Part shown: piece after piece, positions 25,396-33,722 of the stretch | How positions within the stretch are numbered: position 1 is the stretch's first letter | How the letters are laid out: each line of letters starts with the position of its first letter | Source of the DNA: CAZSLI01 sp964607705 | GTDB lineage: Bacteria > Actinomycetota > Coriobacteriia > Anaerosomatales > PHET01 | Direction: 5' to 3' | Assembly (NCBI GenBank): GCA_964607705.1 | Contig: CAZSLI010000005.1 | Location: 1 to 64,000, forward strand | DNA length: 64,000 nt | Notes under the pieces: model-generated | Seen by the model: the letters and a program-made list of their open reading frames with translations, nothing else | The model's database searches: none | What the model was told of the DNA's origin: nothing | Translations under genes and position numbers: made by a program

Positions 25396-28158
25396 GTGAA
25401 GACCCGCCGCTGGACTCTGATTCTCTCCGTGACGTTCGCGGTCGTGATCTTCGTCGCGCTGCCGTTCATCAACTGGCTCGCTCGCGTGTGGACCGACTAC
25501 CTGTGGTATCAGGACCTGGGACAGTCAGCCGTGTTCATCACGAGGATCACCTCGCAGCTCGCCATCGGTATCGCGTTCGCGCTGGCCGCATTCATCTTGC
25601 TGTTCGGCAATATGCGGGTCGCGCGTGGCATGGCGCCCAAGGTGATGCCGGTCGGGCTTCCCGAGGGCGTGCCCCCGCAGCTCGCCGAGGTCATCGAGGT
25701 CGCACGGCTTCGCATGGGACCGTGGCTCGACCGGGCCATCTTGATCGCTGCCGCCTGGTTCGCGTTCGTCAGCGGAAGTGCTCAGGCGGCCCGCTGGACC
25801 ACTTACCGCATTGCGCTGGAGGGCCCGAAGTTCGGGATGAGCGACCCGCAGTTCGGTCGAGACATCGGCTTCTACATCTTCCGGCTCCCCGCGCTTGAGA
25901 GCATCGGCGGATGGCTCACCGGCATCCTTGTCCTGACTATCGTGTTGACGCTCGCCGTGCATCTGCTCGACGGCGCGATCCAGCCCTGGGCACGGCTCAA
26001 GGGTTTCGCGCCGCACGTGAAGGCGCACCTCTCAGTCCTGCTCGCGCTGTTCGTCCTGTCTCGTGGCTACGCGTACTGGCTCGACATCTGGAACCTCAAC
26101 TACTCGCCGAGGGGTCAGGTTCTCGGCGCCAGCTACGCCGACGTCCACGCACAGCTGCCGGCCTACCGGATACTCATCATCGTCTCGCTGGTGACGGCCG
26201 GTCTGCTGCTCTTCAACATCCGCGCCCGGGGATGGCGCCTGCCCGCGATCGCATTGGGCGCATGGGTCGCGATCTCGATACTGGTTGGTGGAGTGTGGCC
26301 GGCGCTCGTGCAGCAGTTCCGCGTCGCGCCCAACGAGGCGGCGCTCGAGGCTCCCTATATCAAGCGCAATATAGCCATGACGCGCTACGCGTACGGGTTG
26401 ACCGCCTTGAAGGGCCAGAAGTTCCCCGCATCCAATGACCTCACGGCGAAAGACATCATCGCCAACCGGCAGACGCTGTCCAACGTGCGTCTCTGGGATC
26501 CCGACATAGTCGCCCAGAGCTACTCGCAGTTGCAGTCGATACGCTCGTATTACGACTTCCGAGATGTGGACGTCGACCGCTATGACATCGGAGGCACGAA
26601 GCGGCAGGTGCTCGTCTCGGCACGCGAGATCGACTCGTCGCTGCTCGATGCCAAGGCCCAGAACTGGGTGAACCGGCACCTCGTCTACACGCACGGCATC
26701 GGGCTCGTGATGAGCCCCGTGAGCGAGGCCGACACGCGGGGGCTCCCCGAGTTCCTCATCGGCGACATCCCGCCGCGCGTTTCAGACGAGTTGACCGGGA
26801 CGGCCAAGGCGTCGTTGGTGACTAAGCAGCCGCGTATCTACTTCGGTGAAGACACCACCGACTACGTCATCGTCGACACCCTGAAGAAGGAGTTCGACTA
26901 CCCGCGCGGCGACACCAACGCCATGTACGTGTACAAGGGCGGCGCCGGCCCCAAGATGGGATCTTTGGCACGGCGGATCGCCTGGGCGTTGAGGTTCGGC
27001 TCCAGCCAGATACTCTTCTCAAGCTATGTCCGTCCCGAAAGCCGCGTGCTCATGAACCGCGATCTGAGGACGCGGGTCAGCATGCTGGCTCCGTTCCTCA
27101 GGCTCGAGGACGATCCGTACCCGGTGCTCGTGGACGGTCGCATCATCTGGGTGATGGACGCCTACACCACCTCGTCGCGGTTCCCCTACTCGGAACGGAT
27201 CGCCGACGGCACCAACTACATCCGCAACTCGGTGAAGGTCACGGTGGACGCCTACACGGGCGAGACGAAGGTCTACGCCTTCGATGAGAAAGACCCGGTA
27301 CTCAAGGCCTGGCGCGGGGTGTTCCCCGAGTTGATCACCGACGCTTCCGAGATACCTGCCGGCATCCGCGCTCACTTCCGATTCCCGCAGGGGCTCTTCA
27401 CCGACCAGGCGGAGATCTACCGGACCTACCACATGACCGACGTGAACGTCTTCTACAACAAGGAAGACCAGTGGGAGATCCCGGGCCAGCGCAAGGGCAC
27501 CGCGATGGAGCCCTTCTTCGTCCTTTTGACGCTCCCGGGACAGGCACAGGAGCACTTCTACCTGATGCAGCCCTACACGCCGAGGAACCGCGACAACATG
27601 ATCGGCTGGATGGCCGCCTCGAGCGATCCCGAGAACTTCGGCGAGCGCACCGTGTACCAGTTCCCGAAAGAACGCGTGGTCCTTGGGCCCGACCAGGTGA
27701 CCGCCAGGATCAACCAGGACTCGGCGATCTCCCCGCAGCTGTCGCTGTGGAACCAGCGCGGGAGCCAGGTCATCTTCGGCAATATGCAGGTCATCCCGAT
27801 CGAAGACTCGATCGTCTACATCGTCCCGCTGTTCCTTCAGGCGCAGGAGACGGCGATACCCGAGCTGACACGGGTGATCGTCGTCTACTCAGACAAGGTC
27901 GAGATGGCGCGCGACCTGGAGACCGCCCTGCTGCAGGTGTTCGGCGGCCAGGCGCCCAGCGCCGAAGAGACCGGCACCGCGAGACCGGGTGGAGGCGGCA
28001 CGGGTGTCGCCGCAACGGCCGCCCAGGCGCAGCGGCTCTACGAACAGGCGATCGCGGCTCAGCGCAAGGGCGATTGGGCCGAGTACGGTCGGCTGATCGA
28101 GCGCCTCGGGACGGTGCTGCAGGGACTTTCCTCCAAAGAGGGTACAAAGACCCCCTAG
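25396..28158 (+). CDS. UPF0182-family large membrane protein
   Basis: A 920-residue protein of UPF0182, found in actinobacteria and cyanobacteria; the usual size is about 900-1000. Seven hydrophobic segments occupy roughly residues 1-310 (first helix 7-29, then a WTDYLWYQDLG loop), and the remainder is a large extracytoplasmic domain with a Gly/Ala-rich, helical C-terminus (from about 850). The GTG start at 25396 has AGGAGG 9 nt upstream. It follows module B by 21 nt and could be co-transcribed with it. Function not established. Confidence 0.95.
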   Translation: MKTRRWTLILSVTFAVVIFVALPFINWLARVWTDYLWYQDLGQSAVFITRITSQLAIGIAFALAAFILLFGNMRVARGMAPKVMPVGLPEGVPPQLAEVIEVARLRMGPWLDRAILIAAAWFAFVSGSAQAARWTTYRIALEGPKFGMSDPQFGRDIGFYIFRLPALESIGGWLTGILVLTIVLTLAVHLLDGAIQPWARLKGFAPHVKAHLSVLLALFVLSRGYAYWLDIWNLNYSPRGQVLGASYADVHAQLPAYRILIIVSLVTAGLLLFNIRARGWRLPAIALGAWVAISILVGGVWPALVQQFRVAPNEAALEAPYIKRNIAMTRYAYGLTALKGQKFPASNDLTAKDIIANRQTLSNVRLWDPDIVAQSYSQLQSIRSYYDFRDVDVDRYDIGGTKRQVLVSAREIDSSLLDAKAQNWVNRHLVYTHGIGLVMSPVSEADTRGLPEFLIGDIPPRVSDELTGTAKASLVTKQPRIYFGEDTTDYVIVDTLKKEFDYPRGDTNAMYVYKGGAGPKMGSLARRIAWALRFGSSQILFSSYVRPESRVLMNRDLRTRVSMLAPFLRLEDDPYPVLVDGRIIWVMDAYTTSSRFPYSERIADGTNYIRNSVKVTVDAYTGETKVYAFDEKDPVLKAWRGVFPELITDASEIPAGIRAHFRFPQGLFTDQAEIYRTYHMTDVNVFYNKEDQWEIPGQRKGTAMEPFFVLLTLPGQAQEHFYLMQPYTPRNRDNMIGWMAASSDPENFGERTVYQFPKERVVLGPDQVTARINQDSAISPQLSLWNQRGSQVIFGNMQVIPIEDSIVYIVPLFLQAQETAIPELTRVIVVYSDKVEMARDLETALLQVFGGQAPSAEETGTARPGGGGTGVAATAAQAQRLYEQAIAAQRKGDWAEYGRLIERLGTVLQGLSSKEGTKTP

Positions 28159-28584
28159 CAGGAAGGCGCTGCCTCCACGGGGCGTTGCCGAGGGCTGTAA
28201 CTGTGGCCCATGGATGGACTTGGCAACGGTTCTGCTACAATAGGCGCCTGTAGCAAGGCATGCGGCACCGCGCGTTCGGCCGGAGTACGACCGGGACGGC
28301 CGAGGGATCTGCGTAGCGGATGTCGACAGAGAAGACCGGTCGGATCGGCCAGACGAGGCTCGCGCACTATGCGAGCGCAGTTCGACCGAGCTGCTAGAAC
28401 AAGGATCCAACGCCAAAGAGCATAGCGCTTCTTCGGCACGAGACGGCGGTCCTACCGGGCCCCCCGTGCCGGATGCGAGGCAGCTAGCCCCTCTTCATTC
28501 TCCATCCTTCGCTGCTTAGGCACAGCCGTGTCTTCTTCGCATTCGGGCCGTCGTCTGCCCTGTCCCCGGACGCGGAGGAATCTC
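28159..28584 (+). other. Long leader with no recognised gene, upstream of RlpA-like gene
   Basis: These 426 nt contain no convincing coding region. An extended -10 (28233-28241) predicts a transcript from about 28248, leaving a 5' leader of about 335 nt before the TTG start. The leader holds several hairpins: TCGGCCG/CGGCCGA (28275-28303 region), GCTCGC/GCGAGC (28358-28376), and AGCGCATAGCGCT-like pairing near 28420. It does not match the c-di-AMP (ydaO) consensus, RNase P, tmRNA or SRP signatures I know. A cis-regulatory RNA is possible. Confidence 0.4.
28233..28241 (+). promoter_or_regulatory. Extended -10 promoter element
   Basis: TGCTACAAT matches the extended -10 pattern TGnTATAAT in 5 of 6 hexamer positions. 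No clear -35 box is 16-18 nt upstream, as expected for an extended -10 promoter. Confidence 0.5.
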
Positions 28585-29202
28585 TTGAGTCCAAGCAAGA
28601 TCGCACGTCGCAGCACGACCGTACTCGCAGTGATCGGCGGGATCGCCGTCACCGCGGCAATAGCCATCGGCTTCACCGGTTGGCCGCCCGCACGGGCGTT
28701 CGCCGAGGAGGTCCCGGCCACCGGACTCGGTGTGTCGGCAGCTTCGGTCGTGCCCCTGTCCGTCGGCGGCAAGGACAGCTCTAAGTTCGGCTCGGCTCGT
28801 CAGTCGAACGCCGTCGTCGTCAAGAACAAGCCCGTTTCACCGCTACTGGTTGCGGCGCCCAAAGCGCGCTGCAGCGTGAGCAAGCGCCGCGCGCGTACCG
28901 CGCCGACGATGCGTGGGTCCTGGCGGACTGCTCGCGTCTCCTGGTACGGTCCCGGATTCTACGGCCGTACGATGGCGGGCGGCGGTCGGCTGCAGCGCTC
29001 CAGCGTCGTTCTCGCGCACCGTTCACTGCCCTTCGGCACCAAGGTGCTCATGTCGTATCGAGGGCGCAACGTGGTCGCGGTCGTGCGTGACCGTGGACCG
29101 TACGTGAGTGGCCGCACATTCGACCTTGGCCCCGGAACAGCCCGCCGACTCGGCTTCTCGGGAGTCGGCACCGTCAAGTACAAGGTCATCGGGCGCCGCT
29201 GA
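28585..29202 (+). CDS. RlpA-like double-psi beta-barrel protein, exported
   Basis: A 205-residue protein with a signal-like N-terminus (Arg-rich, then VLAVIGGIAVTAAIAIGF) and a C-terminal RlpA/3D-type double-psi beta barrel: ASWYGPGFYG-like VSWYGPGFYG at about residue 115, then FGTKVLMSY, VRDRGPYV and FDLGPGTARRLG. Proteins of this fold bind or cleave peptidoglycan glycans; the DRGP and FDL motifs are intact. TTG at 28585 is chosen for GGAGG with 6-nt spacing. Secreted to the wall. A terminator follows the gene. Confidence 0.85.
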   Translation: MSPSKIARRSTTVLAVIGGIAVTAAIAIGFTGWPPARAFAEEVPATGLGVSAASVVPLSVGGKDSSKFGSARQSNAVVVKNKPVSPLLVAAPKARCSVSKRRARTAPTMRGSWRTARVSWYGPGFYGRTMAGGGRLQRSSVVLAHRSLPFGTKVLMSYRGRNVVAVVRDRGPYVSGRTFDLGPGTARRLGFSGVGTVKYKVIGRR

Positions 29203-29230
29203 TCTGTGGCAGCGTACCTAGTTGATTCGG

Positions 29231-29262
29231 ACGCGGCGTCGGTCTTCGGACCGGCGCCGCGT
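29231..29262 (+). terminator. Terminator hairpin with TTCG tetraloop
   Basis: A 14-bp stem from ACGCGGCG...GGTC to GACC...GT (one G-T wobble) is closed by a TTCG loop. It lies downstream of the RlpA-like gene. The T tract is short (TCCTTAT). Confidence 0.7.
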
Positions 29263-29357
29263 TCCTTATGCTCGGCATAGGACGTCGGGCTGGGTTGGGG
29301 TACTTTAATGTCAGTGGGTCGGAGGAGTGACTCTGTTTCCCCTTGAGAGGAATCTGT

Positions 29358-29729
29358 ATGACCGAGCCTGAAGCGGCCGCTGTGAATCCGGACGCTGAGC
29401 CGGAAGGCGTCGCCGCACCCGAAGGGGTCGGCCTTATCGACGCGGGTGCCGAGCTGGTTCAGTCGCTGGTCGAGTACGTCCGCCAAGAGACCGGGGACGT
29501 GGTCCGCGACAAGATCGTGGTCCCGACGCAGCGGGCGGGCGGAACCGTCGGCCTCGCCATCGGGGTCGCTCTCGTCCTGTTCCTCGGCATCATCTTCGTG
29601 TCGGCCGGTGCGCTGATCCTGCTTGCCATGTGGATCGGCTGGCCGGCAGCGCTCTTCTTGGTCGGAGGCCTGCTCATCTTGGGTGCGGCCGGTATCGCCT
29701 ATGCACGGATGAGGAGTATGCAGGTATGA
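29358..29729 (+). CDS. Actinobacterial holin-like membrane protein (DUF1469/phage_holin_3_6-like)
   Basis: A 123-residue protein: an acidic N-terminus, an amphipathic stretch (SLVEYVRQETGDVVRD) and two helices (about 65-88 and 92-113), ending in a short basic tail. The pattern fits the putative actinobacterial holin-X family, which is chromosomal and not evidence of a phage. GAGAGGA lies 6 nt before the ATG at 29358. The next gene overlaps it (ATGA). Confidence 0.75.
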   Translation: MTEPEAAAVNPDAEPEGVAAPEGVGLIDAGAELVQSLVEYVRQETGDVVRDKIVVPTQRAGGTVGLAIGVALVLFLGIIFVSAGALILLAMWIGWPAALFLVGGLLILGAAGIAYARMRSMQV

Positions 29730-29968
29730 GTCCCGAAGCGCAGGCGCCCGTCGAACCGCGGGTCACCATAGACGACCTCAAGCACCGTGCCGAGGCAGTG
29801 AAGAGCCTGGCCGTCCGCGAGACGAAGGACGCCGTCAACACCGTCTTCGACGAGAACGCCACGCGTACGCTGATAATCGTGGCTGGCGTCGTGGTCGTCG
29901 TTGCTTCGCTCGCGTTCTTCCTCGGCTCGAAGTCCGTGCGCTCCAGCGGTGGCCTTCCGGTCGAGTGA
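29726..29968 (+). CDS. Small single-pass membrane protein
   Basis: An 80-residue protein with a charged N-terminal helix (VTIDDLKHRAEAVKSLAVRE) and one membrane segment near residues 49-67 (IIVAGVVVVVASLAFFLG). The ATG overlaps the previous stop (ATGA), and the next GTG overlaps its own stop (GTGA), so the three genes look like a translational unit. Not recognised beyond this; possibly the usual partner of holin-X-type proteins. Confidence 0.72.
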   Translation: MSPEAQAPVEPRVTIDDLKHRAEAVKSLAVRETKDAVNTVFDENATRTLIIVAGVVVVVASLAFFLGSKSVRSSGGLPVE

Positions 29969-30438
29969 CCCTGCTCGTTATCGATCGCATCGACGTGAGT
30001 GAGCGCGCTCTTGAAGCGCTCGTGCGCGTCAATCCTGAGCGGATGCGCACCTCCGACGTGCCGCAGCTTCCCGAGCGCATCCTTTCGGCGCTGCCGGGAC
30101 TCGCACGCCATCGCTGTGAGAACGACACGGGCGCCCGCTTTGTCGACGAGGCGCGCGACACGGAACTGGCGCACCTGCTCGAGCACGTCACATTCGAGCT
30201 TATGGCCCAGTCCGGCTCGCCGAGGACGCTCAAGGGCGAGACCGTGTGGGACTTCTCACGCGACGGCCGTGGTGTCTTCCGCGTGAAGCTCGAGTTCGAC
30301 TGCGACCTTGTCGCGCTCGCAGCACTCAAAGAGGCGAAGTCCCTTCTTGAGCTCGCGTCCGCCGAGGACGTGGCCGATGAGGCGGGCGCCTCGATCGCAC
30401 GGCTGACTGCGGTCCGGGCAGGGTGTTCTGAGGCCTGA
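29965..30438 (+). CDS. Stand-alone cyanophycin-synthetase-like N-terminal domain
   Basis: A 157-residue protein whose core (LPERILSALPGL... ELAHLLEHVTFELM... RGVFRVKLEFDCD) lines up with the N-terminal domain of cyanophycin synthetase CphA1 (segments like MGHIVEHVALELQ and VYNVVYEY). The ATP-grasp and Mur-ligase domains are absent, so it cannot make cyanophycin alone. The GTG start overlaps the preceding stop by 4 nt. Role unknown; it may bind Asp/Arg-type peptides as the CphA1 N-domain does. Confidence 0.75.
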   Translation: MTLLVIDRIDVSERALEALVRVNPERMRTSDVPQLPERILSALPGLARHRCENDTGARFVDEARDTELAHLLEHVTFELMAQSGSPRTLKGETVWDFSRDGRGVFRVKLEFDCDLVALAALKEAKSLLELASAEDVADEAGASIARLTAVRAGCSEA

Positions 30439-30459
30439 GCCTGGGACTGCCCACCCGGT

Positions 30460-30489
30460 TTGACCGGTTCTGGACGGCGGTGCTAACCT
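30460..30489 (+). promoter_or_regulatory. Promoter for T-box leader
   Basis: A -35 TTGACC (30460-30465), 18-nt spacer and extended -10 TGCTAACCT (-10 hexamer 30484-30489) predict a transcript from about 30496. Confidence 0.6.
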
Positions 30490-30495
30490 TCACCA

Positions 30496-30743
30496 ACACT
30501 CGGCGGGCTACCGCCGGGACTGGACATCGAGCACAACGGACGTGAGGGAAGAGGGCATCATCCGCCCAGCCACCCCTCCTATGTCCCTCGCCAGCGGCGC
30601 ACGTTCAGCCGGGAAGCGAGTCGGCCCCGGGCCGGTATCCGGGAATGAGGTCCGCCGGCTCCCACCCAGGAGTCACGGTGGACGAAGATAGGTGGTACCG
30701 CGATGCCCCCTCGCCCTATCAGGCCGAGGGGGCTCTTTGTTTT
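30496..30743 (+). promoter_or_regulatory. T-box leader (tRNA-sensing riboswitch), probably tyrosine-type
   Basis: The T-box sequence AGGTGGTACCGCG is at 30690-30702, immediately before an intrinsic terminator. The variable base after TGG is T, fitting a tRNA with discriminator A. An 8-bp Stem I (GTGAGGGA 30542-30549 with TCCCTCGC 30584-30591) and an upper GAGGG/CCCTC helix leave the loop CTATG on the 3' side; TAT followed by G at 30580-30583 would specify tyrosine. Specifier reading is tentative. Uncharged tRNA should let transcription read into the aminotransferase gene. Confidence 0.85.
30705..30743 (+). terminator. T-box intrinsic terminator
   Basis: GCCCCCTCG (30705-30713) pairs with CGAGGGGGC (30725-30733), with an inner CCT/AGG, and TCTTTGTTTT follows. 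The left arm is adjacent to the T-box so that antiterminator and terminator can compete. Confidence 0.9.
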
Positions 30744-30813
30744 CCGGGACCTTTCGGGGACCCGGGAAGGGTACGGCGCAGCAGTGGCGCACGGCCCTTG
30801 GGAGGTGAAGGCG

Positions 30814-32085
30814 ATGGGTACCGCCAGAGTGGTGTTCGACCGGTGGAGCGACCGGTACGCCGAGCGGATAGCCGGCGTTCGCTCGAGCGCGGTTCGCGAC
30901 CTGTTCGCGGCAGCGTCGCGACCGGACATGATCTCGCTCTCGGGCGGGATGCCCGAGGTATCGCAGGTGCCGTCGAAGGCCGTGGCGGCGGCTGCCCACG
31001 ATGCGGTCGTGCATGAGGGCGCCAGTGCGCTCCAGTACGGCTCGAGCGAGGGTCGGCCGCAGACCCGGACGCTCGTCGCCGAGCTTATGGCCGAGATTGG
31101 CGTGCGCATCTCTGCCGACGATGTGGTCGTCACGGCCGGGGCGCAGCAGGCGCTCGACCTTCTCGGCAAGGCGTTTCTCGACCCGGGTGACGTGATCATC
31201 ACCGAGGGGCCGACCTACGTAGGAGCCCTGCAGGCGTTCTCGGCATACCAGCCCGACATCCGCTGCGTGCCGATGGACGACGATGGCATGCGAGTGGACC
31301 TGCTCGAGCAGGAGCTGAAGCGAGTCGGGCCGCGCGGGGCCAAGTTCATCTACACGATCCCGAACTTCCAGAACCCTGCCGGTGTGACGATGTCGCCTGA
31401 GCGCCGCCGCCGCTTGCTCGAGCTCGCTCGCGAGTACGACATCCCGGTGGTCGAGGACGATCCCTACGGGCGGCTCAGGTTCGAGGGCGGCCACATGAAG
31501 CCGTTGCGTTCCCTCGACGACGAGGTCATCTACCTGGGGACGTTCAGCAAGATCTTCGCCCCGGGGCTGCGGCTGGGATGGGTCGTGGCGCCCAAGCCGA
31601 TCCTCGCGAAGATCCTCCTGGTGAAGCAGGCCGCTGACCTCTGCGGCAGCAACTTCGCCCAAGTGACCGCGGAGCGCTACTTCGTGGGCACGCGGTGGCG
31701 CAAGGTGCTGCAGAACCTGACCGCCACGTACGCCGAGCGGCGTGACGCCATGCTCGCCGCGCTCGGCGAGCACTTTCCGCCCGAGGCTCGATGGACACGG
31801 CCTGACGGCGGGTTCTTCGTCTGGGTCGAGCTGCCGCCCTACGTGGATTGCGCGTCGATGCTCGCCGAAGCCGTGGAGCACGGTGTCACGTTCGTGCCCG
31901 GGGACGGCTTCTTTCCGGACGGCCGCGGCCGCAACTGCATGCGCCTGGCCTTTTGCTACGCTGAGCCGGAGGCCATCACCGAGGGCGTCAGGCGTCTCGC
32001 CGAGGTCGTCGAGGACAGGCTCGAGCTCTATCGCGCGTTCATCGCAGCAGGAGCGCTGCCAGATTGCCGAGAAGGTGCCGCGTGA
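30814..32085 (+). CDS. PLP-dependent class I aminotransferase (aromatic/2-aminoadipate type)
   Basis: A 423-residue fold-type I aminotransferase: SLSGGMPE near residue 40, GAQQALDLL, NFQNPAGVTM, VVEDDPYGRLR (Asp and Tyr of the PLP site), YLGTFSKIFAPGLRLGWV with the Schiff-base Lys, and MRLAFCY with the carboxylate-binding Arg. It lacks the GntR domain of MocR proteins. The start at 30814 has GGAGGTG 6 nt upstream. The T-box leader implies control by an uncharged tRNA, and a tyrosine specifier would suit an aromatic aminotransferase. D-Ala-D-Ala ligase follows 24 nt on and may be co-transcribed. Confidence 0.9.
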   Translation: MGTARVVFDRWSDRYAERIAGVRSSAVRDLFAAASRPDMISLSGGMPEVSQVPSKAVAAAAHDAVVHEGASALQYGSSEGRPQTRTLVAELMAEIGVRISADDVVVTAGAQQALDLLGKAFLDPGDVIITEGPTYVGALQAFSAYQPDIRCVPMDDDGMRVDLLEQELKRVGPRGAKFIYTIPNFQNPAGVTMSPERRRRLLELAREYDIPVVEDDPYGRLRFEGGHMKPLRSLDDEVIYLGTFSKIFAPGLRLGWVVAPKPILAKILLVKQAADLCGSNFAQVTAERYFVGTRWRKVLQNLTATYAERRDAMLAALGEHFPPEARWTRPDGGFFVWVELPPYVDCASMLAEAVEHGVTFVPGDGFFPDGRGRNCMRLAFCYAEPEAITEGVRRLAEVVEDRLELYRAFIAAGALPDCREGAA

Positions 32086-32109
32086 GCGCCGGCCGAGAGG
32101 GGATCCGCA

Positions 32110-33069
32110 ATGCGTGAGAAGATCGCCGTCCTGATGGGCGGACGTTCGCTCGAGCGCGAGGTCTCGCTCGCGAGCGGGCGCCACGTCTGCGAGGCGCTCG
32201 AGGAACTGGGCTACTACGTGCTCGCGCTCGACGTGACGAGCGACTTGGTCGCGACCCTGAGGTCCGAGCGGCCCAGCGCGGCCTACATCACGCTGCACGG
32301 CAAGTACGGCGAGGACGGAACCATCCAGGAGCTGCTCGAGTTCCTCGGCGTGCCCTACACGGGGCCGGGGGTCGTGGCGAGCGCCCTATCGTGGGACAAG
32401 TCGGTGGCAAAGCACCTCTTCGCGGAACACGATATCCCGACGCCGGCGTGGCTGACGCTGACGGCTGATGCGTTCAAAGAGATGGGCGCCGCGACGGCGA
32501 TCGACCTCATGGGCGATGCCGCAGGCGGCTTCCCGGTCGCGGTGAAGCCGTCGCGGCAAGGCTCTGCGCTCGGCATGCACCGTGTGGAGTGCGCCGGGGA
32601 CCTGGCCGATGCGCTGTTAGACGCGCTGTCGTACGACTCCTCGGCGATCGTCGAGCGTTGGGTCGAGGGGACCGAGCTCGCGGTGACGGTGCTGGGCGAG
32701 GGGAGCGACATCACGGTGCTGCCCGCGGTCGAGATATCCGCGCGCCAGGGGCTCTACGACTTCTCGGCGAGGATGTCGGTGGACGGAGTCGACTTCTTCG
32801 CACCGGCCCGCATCTCACCCGAGGCCGCCGCAGAGGCCGCCAGAGTCGCAAGGCGGGTGCACGAGGTGGTGGGTTGCCGCGACGTCAGCAGGGTTGACCT
32901 GGTGGTTGGGGCCGACGGTGTGCCGCAGGTGCTCGAGTGCAATACGTCGCCGGGCATGACGGAGACCTCGCTGCTACCCATGGCGGCTACTGCGGCTGGG
33001 ATGACCTTCCAGGATGTGGTATCAAGGGTGGTACGGGCCGCACTGGCCCGGGGGGATTCGGGTACATAG
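32110..33069 (+). CDS. ddl: D-alanine--D-alanine ligase
   Basis: A 319-residue ATP-grasp ligase that joins two D-Ala for peptidoglycan precursors. Visible motifs: GGRSLEREVSLASG (N-domain loop), LHGKYGEDGTIQ (HGxxGEDG), VKPSRQGSALGM (ATP Lys and flexible loop), VERWVEGTELAVTVLG, and LECNTSPGMTETSLLP (metal-binding Asn and second substrate site). The length is typical. Located downstream of the T-box aminotransferase, so its expression may partly follow that control. Confidence 0.96.
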   Translation: MREKIAVLMGGRSLEREVSLASGRHVCEALEELGYYVLALDVTSDLVATLRSERPSAAYITLHGKYGEDGTIQELLEFLGVPYTGPGVVASALSWDKSVAKHLFAEHDIPTPAWLTLTADAFKEMGAATAIDLMGDAAGGFPVAVKPSRQGSALGMHRVECAGDLADALLDALSYDSSAIVERWVEGTELAVTVLGEGSDITVLPAVEISARQGLYDFSARMSVDGVDFFAPARISPEAAAEAARVARRVHEVVGCRDVSRVDLVVGADGVPQVLECNTSPGMTETSLLPMAATAAGMTFQDVVSRVVRAALARGDSGT

Positions 33070-33147
33070 TCAGAGTAGGCTCGGCGAGGGTGCCGAGTCG
33101 TTTTCGCTGACAGTCATATTCAATGGTCGACGACGGAGGTGCTCGTC

Positions 33148-33648
33148 ATGTACGAACGTCGAGGAGGGTCGGTCTTCGGGGCGTTTCTGCTCGGAGGGCT
33201 GGTAGGTGCGGTATTGGGTCTCCTGTTCGCACCTCGGTCTGGCAAGGAGACGCGGGACATGATCGCCGAGCGCGCCGAGGACTACTGGGGCCAGGGCGTC
33301 GAGCTCTACGAGACCGGCAAGGAGCGCGCAGCCGAGGTCTACGAGACCGGCAAGGAGAGGGTCGCCGAGCAGAGCGATCAGCTGCGCACCAAGATCGATG
33401 AGGCCCGCGGACGGCTGCAGGAGCAGGTAGCGAAGTCTGCCGACTCGGCGAAGGTCGCCGTGGACAAGGCCGCACCGGTCGCCAAGGACGCGATCGACAA
33501 GACCGCCGAAGCCACCAAGGGCGCGGTCGACGTCGCCGGTAGCAAGGCTGTCGACACGCTGGGTGCCGTCTCGGAGAAGGCTCGTCCGAAGACTGAGACC
33601 CCGGTCGTTATGGCCGAGGCCAGCATGCCGGACGTCCCCGAGCTCTAG
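33148..33648 (+). CDS. YtxH-domain protein with 11-residue repeats
   Basis: A 166-residue protein: one membrane helix (GAFLLGGLVGAVLGLLFAP, about residues 11-29), then the YtxH motif PRSGKETR and a long amphipathic, Lys/Glu/Ala-rich helix reminiscent of LEA/apolipoprotein repeats (LYETGKERAAE / VYETGKERVAE). The ATG at 33148 has GGAGG with 8-nt spacing. Family members are general-stress proteins of unclear function. A terminator follows. Confidence 0.85.
   Translation: MYERRGGSVFGAFLLGGLVGAVLGLLFAPRSGKETRDMIAERAEDYWGQGVELYETGKERAAEVYETGKERVAEQSDQLRTKIDEARGRLQEQVAKSADSAKVAVDKAAPVAKDAIDKTAEATKGAVDVAGSKAVDTLGAVSEKARPKTETPVVMAEASMPDVPEL
33305..33357 (+). repeat. Two direct 20-bp repeats within ytxH-like gene
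   Basis: TCTACGAGACCGGCAAGGAG occurs at 33305-33324 and 33338-33357 with a 33-nt period, encoding a duplicated 11-residue helical unit. It is an internal coding repeat, not a mobile-element signature. Confidence 0.9.
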
Positions 33649-33671
33649 TCGCCCGTTTCGCGGTAACATCG

Positions 33672-33708
33672 AGGCCGGTTCCCCACCAGGGGGGCCGGCC
33701 TTCGTTTT
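33672..33708 (+). terminator. Terminator between YtxH and PRC-barrel genes
   Basis: AGGCCGGTTCCCC pairs with GGGGGGCCGGCCT (13 bp, two G-T pairs) around a 4-nt loop and is followed by TTCGTTTT. Confidence 0.82.
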
Positions 33709-33722
33709 CGAGAGGATGGACC

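Noticed and set aside
28210..28425. Short coding region in the RlpA leader
   Set aside because: No ribosome site, low-complexity Arg-rich product, and it begins upstream of the predicted promoter.
28159..28584. c-di-AMP (ydaO) riboswitch
   Set aside because: The consensus blocks (GCCGAAUCC, GGAACC, CCCGACAGCUAAC) are absent; only a vague CAGCTAGC resemblance is seen.
29358..29968. Prophage holin module
   Set aside because: The holin-like family is chromosomal in actinobacteria; no integrase, endolysin or capsid gene is nearby.
33305..33357. Mobile-element or CRISPR-like direct repeat
   Set aside because: Only two copies with a 33-nt period that keeps the reading frame; it is an internal 11-residue protein repeat.
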